From positions 77,506,367 through 77,570,366 of the forward strand of contig OX638133.1 in the NCBI GenBank assembly GCA_951804985.1: a stretch of DNA of 64,000 nucleotides, in the 5' to 3' direction. Of this stretch, positions 21,780 through 32,400 are shown one piece after another; position 1 is the stretch's first letter; each line of letters starts with the position of its first letter. The notes beneath the pieces are model-generated. The model saw nothing but the letters and a program-made list of their open reading frames with translations, was not told the DNA's origin and did no database searches. The DNA comes from Dryomyza anilis. Taxonomy: Eukaryota; Arthropoda; Insecta; Diptera; Dryomyzidae. The translations under genes and the position numbers were made by a program.

Positions 21780-22345
21780 AGTTTTTGTGGTAAATTCACA
21801 TTTAATGTGGTGAGTTTAGAATTATAGTGGTGAATTTTAGTATATAAAAAATGATTAGTATAATTTATTAGTTTAGTCAATTATACCGACAAATATTTCA
21901 GTATGGACAGTTTGGTTTGGTGAGCTTTTAGTATTATAAAAATTTATAAAACGTGATGAATTTAGGTATGTTGAATATTTTAATTAAGGTATGTTTTAGT
22001 GCGGCGAATTTTTTAAGGTGAGTTTTTTAATGATGACTGTTAATAAAGTGAATTTTGGTATGATGAGTATGAGTATGATGTATTTTAGTACGATGAGCTT
22101 TAGTATGATGAGTTTTACTATGGTGTGTTTTGATGTTTATGATGACTATTTTGTGATTATGTTAATTTAATATGTTTAATATGAGTATGGTAACTATCAT
22201 ATGTTAAGCTTTGATAAACTGAGTTTTAGTAAGGTGAATGTTAATAAAGTGATTATTTATTAAGATGAGTTTTATTATGTTAATTTGTAATTGATGATAT
22301 TTAGTGTGTTTAACATCCGTTTGGCCAGTTTCATTATGATAAGTT
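21780..22345. repeat. Degenerate GTGAATTTTAGTATG repeats, part 1
   Basis: Words such as GATGAGTTTTAGTATG, GTGAATTTTGG and GTGAGTTTTT recur every 15-20 bp with heavy decay. The GAATTTTAGTG word resembles the core of the 19-bp minisatellites at 50.6 and 57.0 kb. Confidence 0.6.
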
Positions 22346-22851
22346 TTAGTACAGTGAAATTTAGTTTTTGGAAGCAGTTCATTTATTATAGTAGTGGATT
22401 TAACGTTTGGGTTTAATGTTATACACAGAAAGAAAATTCATCAATATAATGAATTTATTCATAAATATTATGAATTTTTTCTTTAATTAATAAATTCATC
22501 ATAATAATATATGAAATAATGAACGGTGGCATTAAATAACATATTGAAGAACGAAATATTCAATACAATGAATTTAAATCGTCATATTGGTGGATTTTAT
22601 TTTTTTTTTTAGTTTTCAAAATAATATTTTTATGAAAACAAATTTTTGTTTTTAATTTTTTTTTGTCTTTAAAAAAATCTTAAAAAAAAAAACGATATGT
22701 TTTTTTTTTGGAAAAAAGTTATATTAAAAATATTTTTTTTAATGGATTAAAAAAAAATTGTCCGAAATAAAATTTTTTTTTCAAAAAATAAAAATGTTCA
22801 CAAAAATTTTTTTTTAATTAATATAAAGTTGTGATTAAAAATAAATATGTA

Positions 22852-23588
22852 TCCCTGCAGTGTAAAGGACTAGTTGTATACTAGTATTGGTCTAGTTATC
22901 CGTAGACACTCAACTAGCCCGAATTCGACCCCAATTTCATACAATGAACTGTAATTTTTTCAATGCTCATGTCCTACGTAGTGTCAATTGTCCCCTCTTG
23001 CATTACATTTAACTAGTTTTAAACTAGTTTCTTTTAACCAGTTTATAGACAAATTTTTTACAGTCAGTCTATAAACTAGTTTCTTTAATCCCTCTCTAAA
23101 CTGGTTACTATTTACCAGTTGAAACACTAGATCTGTAAGCTATCCGACGACAATTGACATAGTCAAGCGCATCAAAATCTATGGTTTCGCTGACTAGGTC
23201 ATGTGGAACGAATGGATAAAATTGATTCAGTCAAGAAAGGTATTAAAATGAGACTTGATGGTGCACAGAGTTGGAAAGAGCGATTGGCGCGGCTTTTTAT
23301 CAGTAGCCAAGGCACGGTTGTAAGGGTCTTTCAATAGGTTATTTGTTAAATTTTATAAGTCCATGGCGGAAAGAAATAAAACAAATCGTACGATAGAACC
23401 CACAACAAAATTAAAAAGGAAGATGTTTCCTACAAAATAGATAAATGAAATATAATTTTATATCAAAATTTATTTTGTTTTTGAAAATTTTGACACGTTC
23501 GTCATTTTAACTAGTTACTATTCTAGAAACATGTTACTAATATAAATACTACATATTTATGCTACTAGTTTAGATTTCACTGCAGGGA
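22852..23588. mobile_element. TIR element with TCCCTGCAGTG ends and ACTAGTTT-rich interior
   Basis: Perfect 11-bp terminal inverted repeats TCCCTGCAGTG / CACTGCAGGGA, with TA immediately outside on both sides, define a 737-bp element. The interior has repeated ACTAGTTT/AAACTAGT words. It also carries a fragment of a LINE reverse-transcriptase ORF. No transposase was recognised, so it is a non-autonomous element with cargo, or a nested mosaic. The TA flank is compatible with a Tc1/mariner-type target. Confidence 0.75.
23150..23335 (+). pseudogene. LINE ORF2 C-terminal remnant inside the TIR element
   Basis: Translation in shifted frames gives DIVKRIKI, then WFR(stop)LGHVERMDKIDSVKKGI, then WKER and, after another frameshift, SDWRGFLSVAKARL. 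The order R-x-x-W-L-G-H-V-x-R-M followed by a W-R-x-x-x-x-x-A C-terminal block is characteristic of the C-terminus of several LINE polymerase proteins (RTE-like clades among them). At least one stop and two frameshifts show it is dead. The reverse-transcriptase core itself is absent. Confidence 0.75.
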
Positions 23589-24099
23589 TATTACAAATCA
23601 TTTTACAGCTTTCCTCAATATGATGTACAATATGTTGTATTTTAAGTATTTGTTCATTAATATGATGAAACGTATTCTTCACACACAGTTCATCATATTG
23701 AAAAACACTTCTTCGACAGTTACCAAGTGTTCATCATATTTATGATCGCATTGATAACATTGATGTCATTAGTCATCAATATTATCCATGATTCTTCAAT
23801 AATCGTGGTTTGAAGATCGGGATCCATCAATATGATGAACATATTTTTTCACTTGTTCTTTAAATTTTGGTATGGATACAGCAACAACATTTTGATACGT
23901 TAGATTTGCATTATCAAAAATAATTACTCTTAGTTACTTTTTTGATAACTACTTAAGTGGATCTGTTTCGTGAAATCCAGAATTTTTCGTTAAGCTATAT
24001 ATCATTCCGTATATTTCTAGATTCCTTTTGGAATTTAGAAATTTTTGCTTTCGGGTAAGCATACAAAATTTCAATTACTATAGTTATTAAACATGGTAA

Positions 24100-24645
24100 T
24101 TGTACTGAGGTGAGTTATTATAGTATGTTTTAGTTTTGATTTGGTGAACTTTAGTATGTCAAGAATTTGTGTGGTGAGTATGTTTAATTTAGTAAATTGA
24201 ATTTTAGTGATGGTGACTAAGTGGTGGATTTTAGTAGGCATTTAAATAAGTGAATGCAGTAATAAGTTAATGTTAAAAAATTGTAAACATTTTAGAAACG
24301 ACATTATATTGGAGCAGTTTTCCCAAGATTTTGCAAATTTAGGGAGTAAACTTTGGGAGATTTTCAATTCTTCCCATGAAGCCAACTTACGTTTTTTAAA
24401 CCACCAAAACCAGATAATCCAAGTGCGCGATCTCTAAACTTCGATAGATTTTGGAAAGAAAATGCACGTGTGTGTCTTTTTCAACTTTTCTGATCATGTT
24501 GTGAGCGATCCCGTCGAAAAATAAAAATTCTATCCAATTTTGAATCAAAATGTAGTGGTGATTTTGTTATGGTGACTTCGCTGTGGCGAATTTTAGTGTG
24601 GTGAGTTTTTAATGTTGAATTTAATTGATGAATTCTATTAATTAA
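24100..24645. repeat. Degenerate GTGAATTTTAGTG repeats, part 2
   Basis: Further GTGAATTTTAGTG/GGTGAGTTTT words at 24.10-24.26 and 24.55-24.64 kb, separated by unrelated sequence. They appear to be the continuation of the decayed array seen before element Y, which would then have split it. Confidence 0.5.
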
Positions 24646-24659
24646 ATTATATTTTTGGG

Positions 24660-25640
24660 AATACTAAAATGGTCAACACTAAAAAAATTAATATACAAAA
24701 ATTAAATCGCATTCACTCTGCCGCTACCACTACATACAACACGTATGTAAAACGTGCTCAATTCAGCAACAAAACTGCCAACATTCACACATCTCTACTA
24801 CTTCATTTCCTGTACAATGCAAATGCCAAAAATCTGAAAATACAGCCAACAAAAAATAAAATAGAAATTCTATTGAAAATTTGTAGTCGCCTCGTTGTTG
24901 AGCGCACGTAAATATTTTTACACTTTGCGCCAGATTTGACGCTGCAGTAGCCGTTGCAGCGGCAACAACAAAGTTTATAACAAAATTCTTATAATTTCCA
25001 AACAGCAAATTGTCGACATTTTTATTGCCAATACAGAAATATGGCTGCGTGCAAAATATTTGATTTTGAATTTTAGCTTTTTGGCATGTCAGAGTTGCTG
25101 CGTGAGCAATTTGCACAATGTTATCAACCAACAAAAAAAAAAATAATAAAAATAAAAATATTATTTAAAAAAAAGCTTAAAGAAATTTCCTGCATGTGAA
25201 CGAACCAACGAACGTACGCTCCACCGTAACGGTAACGCAATGAACATCTATTTTCTTTGACAGCGTTTTTCAATGAACTACAAAAAATAGAAATAGAAAT
25301 TCACATAAATACATAGAAACGTGTCTTTCATAACAGCAATACGCGCCATTTTGTATGCGCTACAAAATGAAAATAATAAAAAACGTTGCATACTTTTTGG
25401 CGTTGCCAAATTTCATTGCATATTTTGGGCCACCAAGAAGGTGCAAATGCCAAACAGCCATCGCTACTTATGTAAGTTGTAAATTTTGACATTATTTAAA
25501 TGTGTGCTCGACTTTTGCAGACAAAATTATTGTAGTAATAATAATAATAATATTTTGCATTTATGAATGTCACAGCAAATGCGCACATTGCATACAGCAT
25601 TACAACATGTGCCAACTTGTGACATTGCATTGATTTCCAT
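24660..25640. other. Less repetitive island, possible conserved non-coding DNA
   Basis: Composition is more balanced, with no match to the repeats elsewhere in the window, except a 22-bp word (25382-25403) shared with 62942-62963. Opposite-strand open frames of 80 and 123 codons overlap here, but neither shows a domain, a signal peptide or a convincing splice structure. I regard it as non-coding. Confidence 0.45.
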
Positions 25641-26245
25641 AGAAGTACTTGTCATTCATGGTATTTGCAGTTCTAATTTAAAATTTATAAACATTCTTTG
25701 TATTGTATAAATTGTAAATTCTGAAATTCGAATTTCCAAATTATAGTTAGAAATACCTATATTGCACAAAGTCAAATTTTGCTGAAAATAATAGTTTTTT
25801 TATATTTAATCGATAACAATTTTTCTAATATATAAAATTAACCGGTAAAAGATTCAGCAAACAAAAATCATTCTATTCTTAATAAATTTTCCAAACAATT
25901 TGGAATAATACAATTTTAACTCAGATTTTTCCATATCATATTCATTTTCATTATCCAACAAAAATTCTGCAACTAGAAAATTAATGTAGGTAAATTTAAT
26001 AGGTTTAAAAAAATGCTTTACTACATTTACTTACCTTTAAAAAGGCATTTGTATTTATATGATTTGATTTTACTTACAATGCAAAATTCATTTTCTACAT
26101 TTTAAAGAAAATGTAGTCACATAAAAAATATTGAACATAAATATAGCAACTGAGATTAATTGATACAAAATGATTAATTCAATTAATATTATTCATTGAA
26201 TATACGAATTATTTAATAGTATAAATCAAATCATATTTGGATTGG

Positions 26246-26286
26246 TGTATATGCTAAAATATAAAACTTATATAGCATATACACTA
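26246..26286. repeat. Hairpin GTGTATATGCTA / TAGCATATACAC
   Basis: A perfect 12-bp inverted repeat with a 17-bp loop, directly before ACAGTTTTA-type repeats (26295-26340) that resemble those at 54.3-54.9 kb. It may be a terminus of the dispersed repeat described next. Confidence 0.65.
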
Positions 26287-26294
26287 ATCGGCAG

Positions 26295-27290
26295 TTTTAT
26301 CGGCACTTCACAGTTTTACAGCCACATACAGTTTTAAATTCAGGTACTGTTTTTCCGTACATCGTGCGTATATGATAACGTTTACGATTTCCCTTTCTAT
26401 AGGTGATGTGAACGTCGTTCAAACATCGAACAAAAAGTAGTAAGGGAAGTAGTAAAATTAAAAATAAAATACATAAAAATATAAATAAATAAATAATATA
26501 TAATTTATAGGAATGTCAAAAACCGGTTTCGCAAACCGGCGGTTCGGTTTTTTTTTCTAGAAACAGAAATCGACAAACCGGTTTTTTGCACTGACCGAAA
26601 ACCGTTTTTTTTGATTCGGTTAACCCGGTTTTTAAATTTTTGACAAAGTTGTATTTATTCTGCCCCTTTACTGATAATTCAAGTTCATTTTTTCTATTTT
26701 ATTAATACAAATGAATATTTTATGAATTTTGGAAAAAACAGTTTTAAAATTTTGGCACAATGTGTTGCTGAAGACGGTCTTTCGGTACAAGCAATTCAGC
26801 ATTCAAAAATTGCATAGTATTAACTTCAATCAAGAGGATCTCAACTACCGTCCAGTTAGCTACTATTTCGAATTACTTATATCAATTCTATACCGAAAAA
26901 AAAAATGAGAATTGACAAATAATTTCATTAACCGTTTAAAGTAATGTATTTTTGTGATTAACATCGAACATTCGACATTACAATCGAACATTCGACCTTA
27001 TAAATGTTAAAATTTTTAATTTCGAAAAACCGGTTTAAAAATTAAAACCCGAAACCGGTTTCTGTTTGTTTAAATCTACAAACCGAAAAGCGATTTTTTG
27101 GAAGTGCCGATTTTTTTACATCCCTAATAATATATTAATAATGAAACAAATAAAAATAACCAATAAAAATAAAAAATTTAAAAAAAAACATTTTTTCATC
27201 GGGTGTGTTAGTTTTCTTTAATTTATTTATTAATATAATTAAATATTTAATCAATACAATTAAATGTCGTATTGACGATGAAAATCGTAT
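26295..27290. repeat. Dispersed repeat R, copy 1 (split by a hAT MITE)
   Basis: The left part (GTGAACGTCGTTCAAAC, then AACAAAAAGTAGTA) and the right part (TTTTCTTTAATTTATTTATTAA, then ATCAATACAATTAAAT) appear in the same order at 55.09-55.28 kb, where they are not separated by the hAT element. CAGTTTTA units upstream resemble the 54-kb duplication. Confidence 0.6.
26508..27126. mobile_element. hAT-type MITE with ACCGGTTT subterminal repeats
   Basis: The ends are TAGGAATGTCAAAAACCGG and the complement of TAGGGATGTAAAAAAATCGG. They are flanked by ATAATTTA and ATAATATA, a 7-of-8 match fitting the 8-bp target duplication of hAT elements. Many ACCGGTTT/AAACCGG words lie near both ends, as expected of transposase-binding subterminal repeats. 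A short CGAACATTCGAC duplication lies inside (about 26964-26998). No transposase frame exists in the 619 bp. Confidence 0.82.
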
Positions 27291-27490
27291 TGATATTTTT
27301 TGCTATATTTAGAATATTTTTTTCTGTGTACGTTTTTTTTCTGCATTATTTAATTTTTACGCATATTATTCATATTTGGTGCAAGTGCAATACAATACTG
27401 AAATGCGTGTGATAGCTTTGTATCATCAGTACTGATGCTGATATAGGTTACATATTTAGCTATGCTTTAATCTTTTCTTGTAAATACAAT

Positions 27491-27648
27491 TAAATTGAAG
27501 ACACTCACGACTAAGTTTGAAGAATATTTATTTCGAAGTAGTGAAAATTATTTTTCATATTTGATATTTAAAAATAAGTAACATTTGATTAAATACAAAA
27601 AGTGTTTGTACAGTATAAATTATTAAAGTATTTTATATACATTCAACA
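27491..27648 (-). mobile_element. Ty1/copia 3' LTR, at least this part
   Basis: On the minus strand it starts TGTTGAATGTATATAAAATA directly after the purine-rich tract. This 158-bp stretch is repeated with about 3 differences at the other side of the pol remnant. The true LTR probably extends further left, since typical copia LTRs are near 280 bp and plausible LTR sequence continues to about 27.35 kb. The outer end and its target duplication could not be fixed. Confidence 0.85.
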
Positions 27649-27660
27649 CCCCTTCTTAAT
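27649..27660 (-). other. Polypurine tract of the copia element
   Basis: ATTAAGAAGGGG on the minus strand lies immediately before the LTR's TGTTGAATG. It is the expected primer for plus-strand DNA synthesis and fixes the 3' LTR start. Confidence 0.85.
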
Positions 27661-27669
27661 AATATACAT

Positions 27670-28695
27670 TTAATAATTTAAACCAGACAATTCTCTAAAT
27701 TTACAAAGTTTAATTTTTGCTAAAGGTTTAGTTAACATATCCGCGACCATATCTTCAGTTGGACAATAAATGTACTGTACGGCTCCAGAATTGCGAATTT
27801 CTCTAGCGTAGAAATACTTGACATCGATGTGCTTACTCCTTGGATTCACTTTCTCACCTTCTAGAATTTTCAAGCAACTTTGGTTGTCCTCGTAGATTAC
27901 AGGATTCAAATTTGTCACCCCAAATTCCCAAAGTAATCTTGAAAGCCAAACAGCTTCTTGAGTCGCTTCGGTAAGTGCAACCAATTCTGCTTCTGTTGAA
28001 GATAATGTTGTGTTCGATTGTTTGCGACTTCCATAACTGATTGTTGCGGTACCCAGCATAAATATGTATCCACTGGTAGATTTGCGTGTTTCTACATCAC
28101 CAGCCCAATCCGCATCAGTGTATCCGACTAGGTTTAAGTTATTTTTGGTACCAACACATAATTTTAAGTTCTGAGTTGCCTTGAGATATTTCAGCACCCT
28201 TTTGACCTCAACCCAATCTCTTTGACACGGATGACTCACTTTACGAGATAATATAGAAACAGCAACGGCAATATCTGGTCTTGTGTTACCAGCCAAATAC
28301 AACAATGATCCGATCGCTTTTCTATAATTATTGTTATTATCTAAAAATTCATCATTATCATAATTTTTTATATATCCTGGGTCTAATGGAATTTTCGAAA
28401 CATGTGCATCTTCTAATCCATATTCAATAAGTAATTTATTGATATATTGCTGTTGATGCATATAGAAAATGCCTTCTTCGTTTCGAAGTATTTCAATACC
28501 CAAATATAACTTTAGATTACCCAAATTACATATTTCAAATTTAGATTTAATATAAGAAATAAATTCATCCATTGAATCTGAATCCTCAGACGCAATTATA
28601 ATGTCATCAACATATATCAGAATAAACATATATTTATAGTCAATGTTTTTGATGTACAAACAAGAGTCAGCGATACCTAAATTGAAGACACACAC
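27670..28695 (-). pseudogene. Ty1/copia pol remnant: reverse transcriptase (C-terminal part) and RNase H
   Basis: An intact 341-codon frame from a copia-superfamily LTR retrotransposon. It shows the YVDD active site (residues 28-31), LGIEI (65-69), the RT connection domain, then RNase H with TDADWAGD (193-200), SSTEAE (232-237), EDNQS (269-273) and RSKHID (286-291), ending just before the polypurine tract. Gag, protease, integrase and the N-terminal half of the reverse transcriptase are missing. The first six codons (MCVFNL) are not pol: they are LTR sequence joined directly to mid-RT, so a single internal deletion removed several kb. The remaining frame has no stop, so the deletion is young or the parent was recently active. 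It is not expected to function. Confidence 0.95.
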
Positions 28696-28835
28696 GACTA
28701 AGTTTGAAGAATACTTATTTCGAAGTAGTGAAAATTATTTTTCATATTTGATATTTAAAAATAAGTAACATTTGATTAAATACAAAAAGTGTTTGTACAG
28801 TATAAATTATTAAAGTATTTTATATACATTCAACA
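28678..28835 (-). mobile_element. Ty1/copia 5' LTR, truncated
   Basis: Matches 27491-27648 almost perfectly. It has an outer TGTTGAATG start at 28835 and breaks off at TTCAATTTA, where pol begins. Near-identity of the two LTR pieces indicates recent insertion. Confidence 0.88.
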
Positions 28836-31100
28836 TCTTTATCATAAGTATATTTGTTGTACACACTTTATCGAGTATTTATAACAATCCTTTTATATTG
28901 CTTTTAAATAAATACAGAATGCAGTTAAATTTTATTTTTACATATCTATAACATTTAAATATATTCTGAATGTAGTAAACATAAATGGATATATGTTATT
29001 TTTAAATTTCTCATGAATTTCAAACTATAGAATTTAGAAAAAATGAATTTATTTTTTTAATTTTAATACAGATTTCTGAACGAGATAGAAAATGTAGTAA
29101 ACATTTATTTATTATATTGTAAATTAATTAAGTATTTATATATTTTCGAATAGTATAAAAACAAAAACGGTTTATTTTCAAAGTATTTTACTCTTCCTTT
29201 TAGTCTCGTAGGGAAATTATTAATTTATTGTGTACTATGAAATGTCTCTCACAAAACGCGACAATCAAAAACAATTTTCTTTATTTATAATTTACTGCAT
29301 TCAACACCATTAGAGGATTTTATTTTCTGAAGCCGTTAAATAAAATATTTCTGTCATAACAGCATGAATTCCTTTATTAGAATAAAATAAAAAGAAAAAT
29401 AAGCCTAACTGCAAGTGGAAATTTAAAACTCAAAAAAAAAATCACAAGATGTATTTCTAAGTTCAGGAAATGCAGACAAGTGAATATGTAAAATGGCAGA
29501 GTAGGAAAATAAATAAGTTAAAAAATAATATTTATTGTACACTGAAAAGTTATATTTAATATAAATGGATATAAAACTGGTAAAAAGTCTTTAGAAAACT
29601 GTTTTTCATGTTCGTAACTCAGGATAGCCTAGACAAAATTTTTGGCAGGCTCAAGGCAAATTAGAAAATTTTTTTTGATAGAATTTAAGCAGACAAAGAA
29701 TACTTTGTACCAAAAGATGCCTGTATTCTACCAGAAATCTGCCTTTAAAATTCCACAAAATTTAACGATCTGCTATACACTTTCTAAAATCTTCCACATG
29801 GGTATTTTCCGGAAATATGCCCAAAATTTAAAAAATAAAAACGCAATTATGTTGATTTGAATACTATATATTAAAGAGCTGGCTTTTATAAGTCTCAACA
29901 AACTTTATTACTGCACTAGAATCCGTATTACTCAAAAGATATGTTCTCAATAAATTAAACAGATTTAGCGAAGTCTTCTCCAATTTAATTTTCACGTGAG
30001 TGAAATTATTTTAAATTGCATTCAGGTTTTGCTCCTTCCGAAGATCTACATACAAATTTGGAATATTTTATAATTAAAATATTTCCCGTGTATCGAAATA
30101 AATATTACCGTGTAGTTTGTCTGCCTGTTACTCTCAAGATGTCAACGAGTTCAGGTTGACATTTGTAGCCGCATTTCACAATGTCATTGTTCCACTAGTG
30201 TGTTTTTTCCAGATTATTTTTGTTTTCTTTTTGCATAACCGTTTATTTTTCTTTTTTCTTATGTTTACCGTATTCTTATGTCCTGATGTTCTTTATTGTC
30301 TGGCGACGGAAATACTTGAAATATGTTTTCTTAGAAATGGAAATAGCTAAAAAAAACTCTTTTGAAAAGAAACGTATAAATAAAATGCAGTAAATAATAA
30401 ATGAGGTATATTTTATGATAAAATGCTTAAAATGAAATACTATTTAATTTATTAAATAATAAATTTATAAATTTCTGTTACATAATACTCATTAAACTTA
30501 TTCAATCTATGTTCCAGAATCATAATCAATATATAATTACAATATATTTTTTTAAATGAATGCACTACCCTAATAGAAATCTCGGTAGGCTCACGAACTC
30601 GTCTCTATCCTTATTTCAGAAAATCGGGTTCAGCTAGGGTCCAAACAGTATTACAAATCAGTATTACATGATCGATTACATTTCTGTTGTTCATTGTTAC
30701 TGTCCACATATTTAATTAAATGCACTTTATAAAAATAGTTCCTGTTATTTTTTATATAAAGCCCTTGCAACTCATAAAATGATCATTTACATGATAATTT
30801 TTACTATCATTTAAAAACATTGGCTCATATTCATAGACAATTTAAAGTCAACTTTCAAATTAAAGTCACTTGTTCGACAATTTTCACAAATAATAAAATG
30901 TCAAAAATCTGATTTTAATTTTAAAGTCGACTTAAAATTCTTTATGAATATGCGCCATTAGTTTTACATTGGGAAAATTAAAAATTAGTTTTTAAAATTG
31001 TTTTTAAATATGTTCATATTGTGGAAAATTACCGTTAAATGTAAATCTTTCATAAAAATATGTTCATAATTATGGTGAAATATTTCAGAAAGTCTCCTAT
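28836..31100. other. AT-rich sequence, no gene seen
   Basis: No coding, RNA or clear element structure. A short stretch at 29632-29660 resembles the GCAGGC-rich repeat at 4.69 kb. Confidence 0.4.
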
Positions 31101-31329
31101 TTAATAAAAAAAATATTTAAGGTTTTGTTCATTTAATCCTGATCATTGACCGATGGATTTTGCCTTGAGAAACAACTAATGTAGCTATGATCGGGACCAT
31201 TGACTGTTTCGATAATGTAAACCTGTGGTGAGCATGATAAGGGCATTAAAGGCAATGATCGTGTTTGCTCTAATAGGGCTTACCCGACGAATTCCCAATC
31301 ATTTCCCGATGGTGCATCGGATGATGCAT

Positions 31330-31370
31330 TTTAAATAATGATGCATCATTGGCATCATTATTTAAATTTG
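31330..31370. repeat. Hairpin ATTTAAATAATGATGC / GCATCATTATTTAAAT type
   Basis: TTTAAATAATGATGC is followed within a few bases by its complement, forming a strong stem. A third, direct-orientation partial copy (TTTTTAAATAATGATGCC) lies at about 31423-31440. A small foldback or MITE core is possible. Confidence 0.6.
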
Positions 31371-31689
31371 CCAAAAAATGTCCGTGCAAATAACAAATGG
31401 CAAATTAATGTTTGGCAAAATATTTTTAAATAATGATGCCAATAGATAGGTGCTTTAACAACAAACAATTCATTCCTTTACATCACTATTTTATTTTGAG
31501 CGAATAAAAAATTATAGCACTAAAAAACAAAAATATTTGAGTTTTGGTCAGGATACATCCTCACAAAATTCGTATTTATAATTCAGTAAGTTGTCCAAAT
31601 CCAAAGATATTTTATATACGTTATAATAAATAATTCATGAATAAACCAAAATAACAGAAAAAATTGAAAAAAAAACTAAATATTTCTAA

Positions 31690-32035
31690 TTTTTAAAGCA
31701 CTTCAAACTTTAAAATTTGATTTCCCAACATTTTTAAAAATGCATGGAGTTCCTTGGCATAATTCAACAACTTGCGATCGGCGTAGCCACAATACCGTTT
31801 ATTTAGTAGCTTAAAGTTTTTAAAAATCTGCATATATGATTATTTTACGATCAAAATAATCCGCTACAAATTTCTAGATTGAAATAGGCATATAGTATAT
31901 TTATAAACATAACTATGAAAGGAGCTTTCAAGTCAATACTATTTTTATTTAGACCATCAATTAGACCCATCAGAAATTCGTACGATTGTAACTTTGTTTC
32001 ATTAAGAGTATTTATATACGTATAAATACTCAACA
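31690..32035 (-). mobile_element. Gypsy-type 3' LTR, start certain, end uncertain
   Basis: On the minus strand the LTR starts TGTTGAGTATTTATACG at 32035, with TATATAAATAC nearby as a promoter-like element and AATAAA near 31803 as a possible polyadenylation signal. The far end is not determined. A ~50-bp segment ending it (31693-31742) recurs at 54.09-54.14 kb, which may mark the boundary of a different repeat. A minus-strand open frame (31851-32036) is a by-product of the LTR. Confidence 0.65.
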
Positions 32036-32050
32036 TTCTCCCCTTACTAC
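32036..32050 (-). other. Polypurine tract of the Gypsy element
   Basis: GTAGTAAGGGGAGAA on the minus strand directly precedes the LTR start, after the end of the integrase remnant. Confidence 0.75.
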
Positions 32051-32058
32051 TCTATTGA

Positions 32059-32400
32059 TTAAGAATTGAAAGTAGCACCCCTATGCCTTACTAAACGATC
32101 AATGTGGACGACCTTCATTTTCGATCTTAGACTTCTTCTTATTCGATATATTACGTCGTTAATTTTTTGATTATTGTATAAGGCCCTTTCCATTTTGCAG
32201 TTAATTTTGGCGAAATACCCACTGATCTATGAGGATTATAGAGCCATACCAAATCGTTATCATGAAAAGAATTTTAAAAAATTCTTATAATACTGCCGAT
32301 TCAAAATTTCGCCCTTGATCAGAGTGCATTTCTAATGGTATTCCAAACCTGAAGATCCAATTATTCACTATTGCATTGTCTGTCAAATGTAAGAAAATTA
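32059..32400 (-). pseudogene. Gypsy-type integrase remnant with internal deletion
   Basis: Read on the minus strand, the first part gives VNNWIFRFGIPLEMHSDQG and RNFES, the conserved second-catalytic-Asp region of retroviral-type integrases (W..RFG.P...HSDQG.NFES). This is followed by a junction near 32290. The second part gives VWLYNPHRSVGISPKL, then KWKGPYTIIKKL, and (after one frameshift) VIYRIRR and KMKVVHIDRLVRHRG, which is the C-terminal region that Gypsy/mdg3-like elements carry before the LTR. The integrase segment between them, including the catalytic Glu, is missing. At least one frameshift and one deletion make it dead. Its close link to the polypurine tract and LTR confirms element order. 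Confidence 0.85.

Larger units (their letters stand above)
22427..23845. mobile_element. Candidate element Y with ATGATGAA / TTCATCAATAT motifs
   Basis: Dense TTCATCAATAT and ATATGATGAA words occur at both ends (22.43-22.60 and 23.60-23.85 kb), and the outer edges are roughly inverted (GAAAGAAAATTCATCA against TGATGAACATATTTTTTC). The TIR element at 22852-23588 splits it. The boundaries are approximate and the ends do not match cleanly, so this is only a candidate. Confidence 0.4.

Noticed and set aside
24669..25134. Frames of 80 (+) and 123 (-) codons
   Set aside because: They overlap on opposite strands, have no domain or splice support, and the longer has simple Ala-rich runs. Host coding sequence is not supported.
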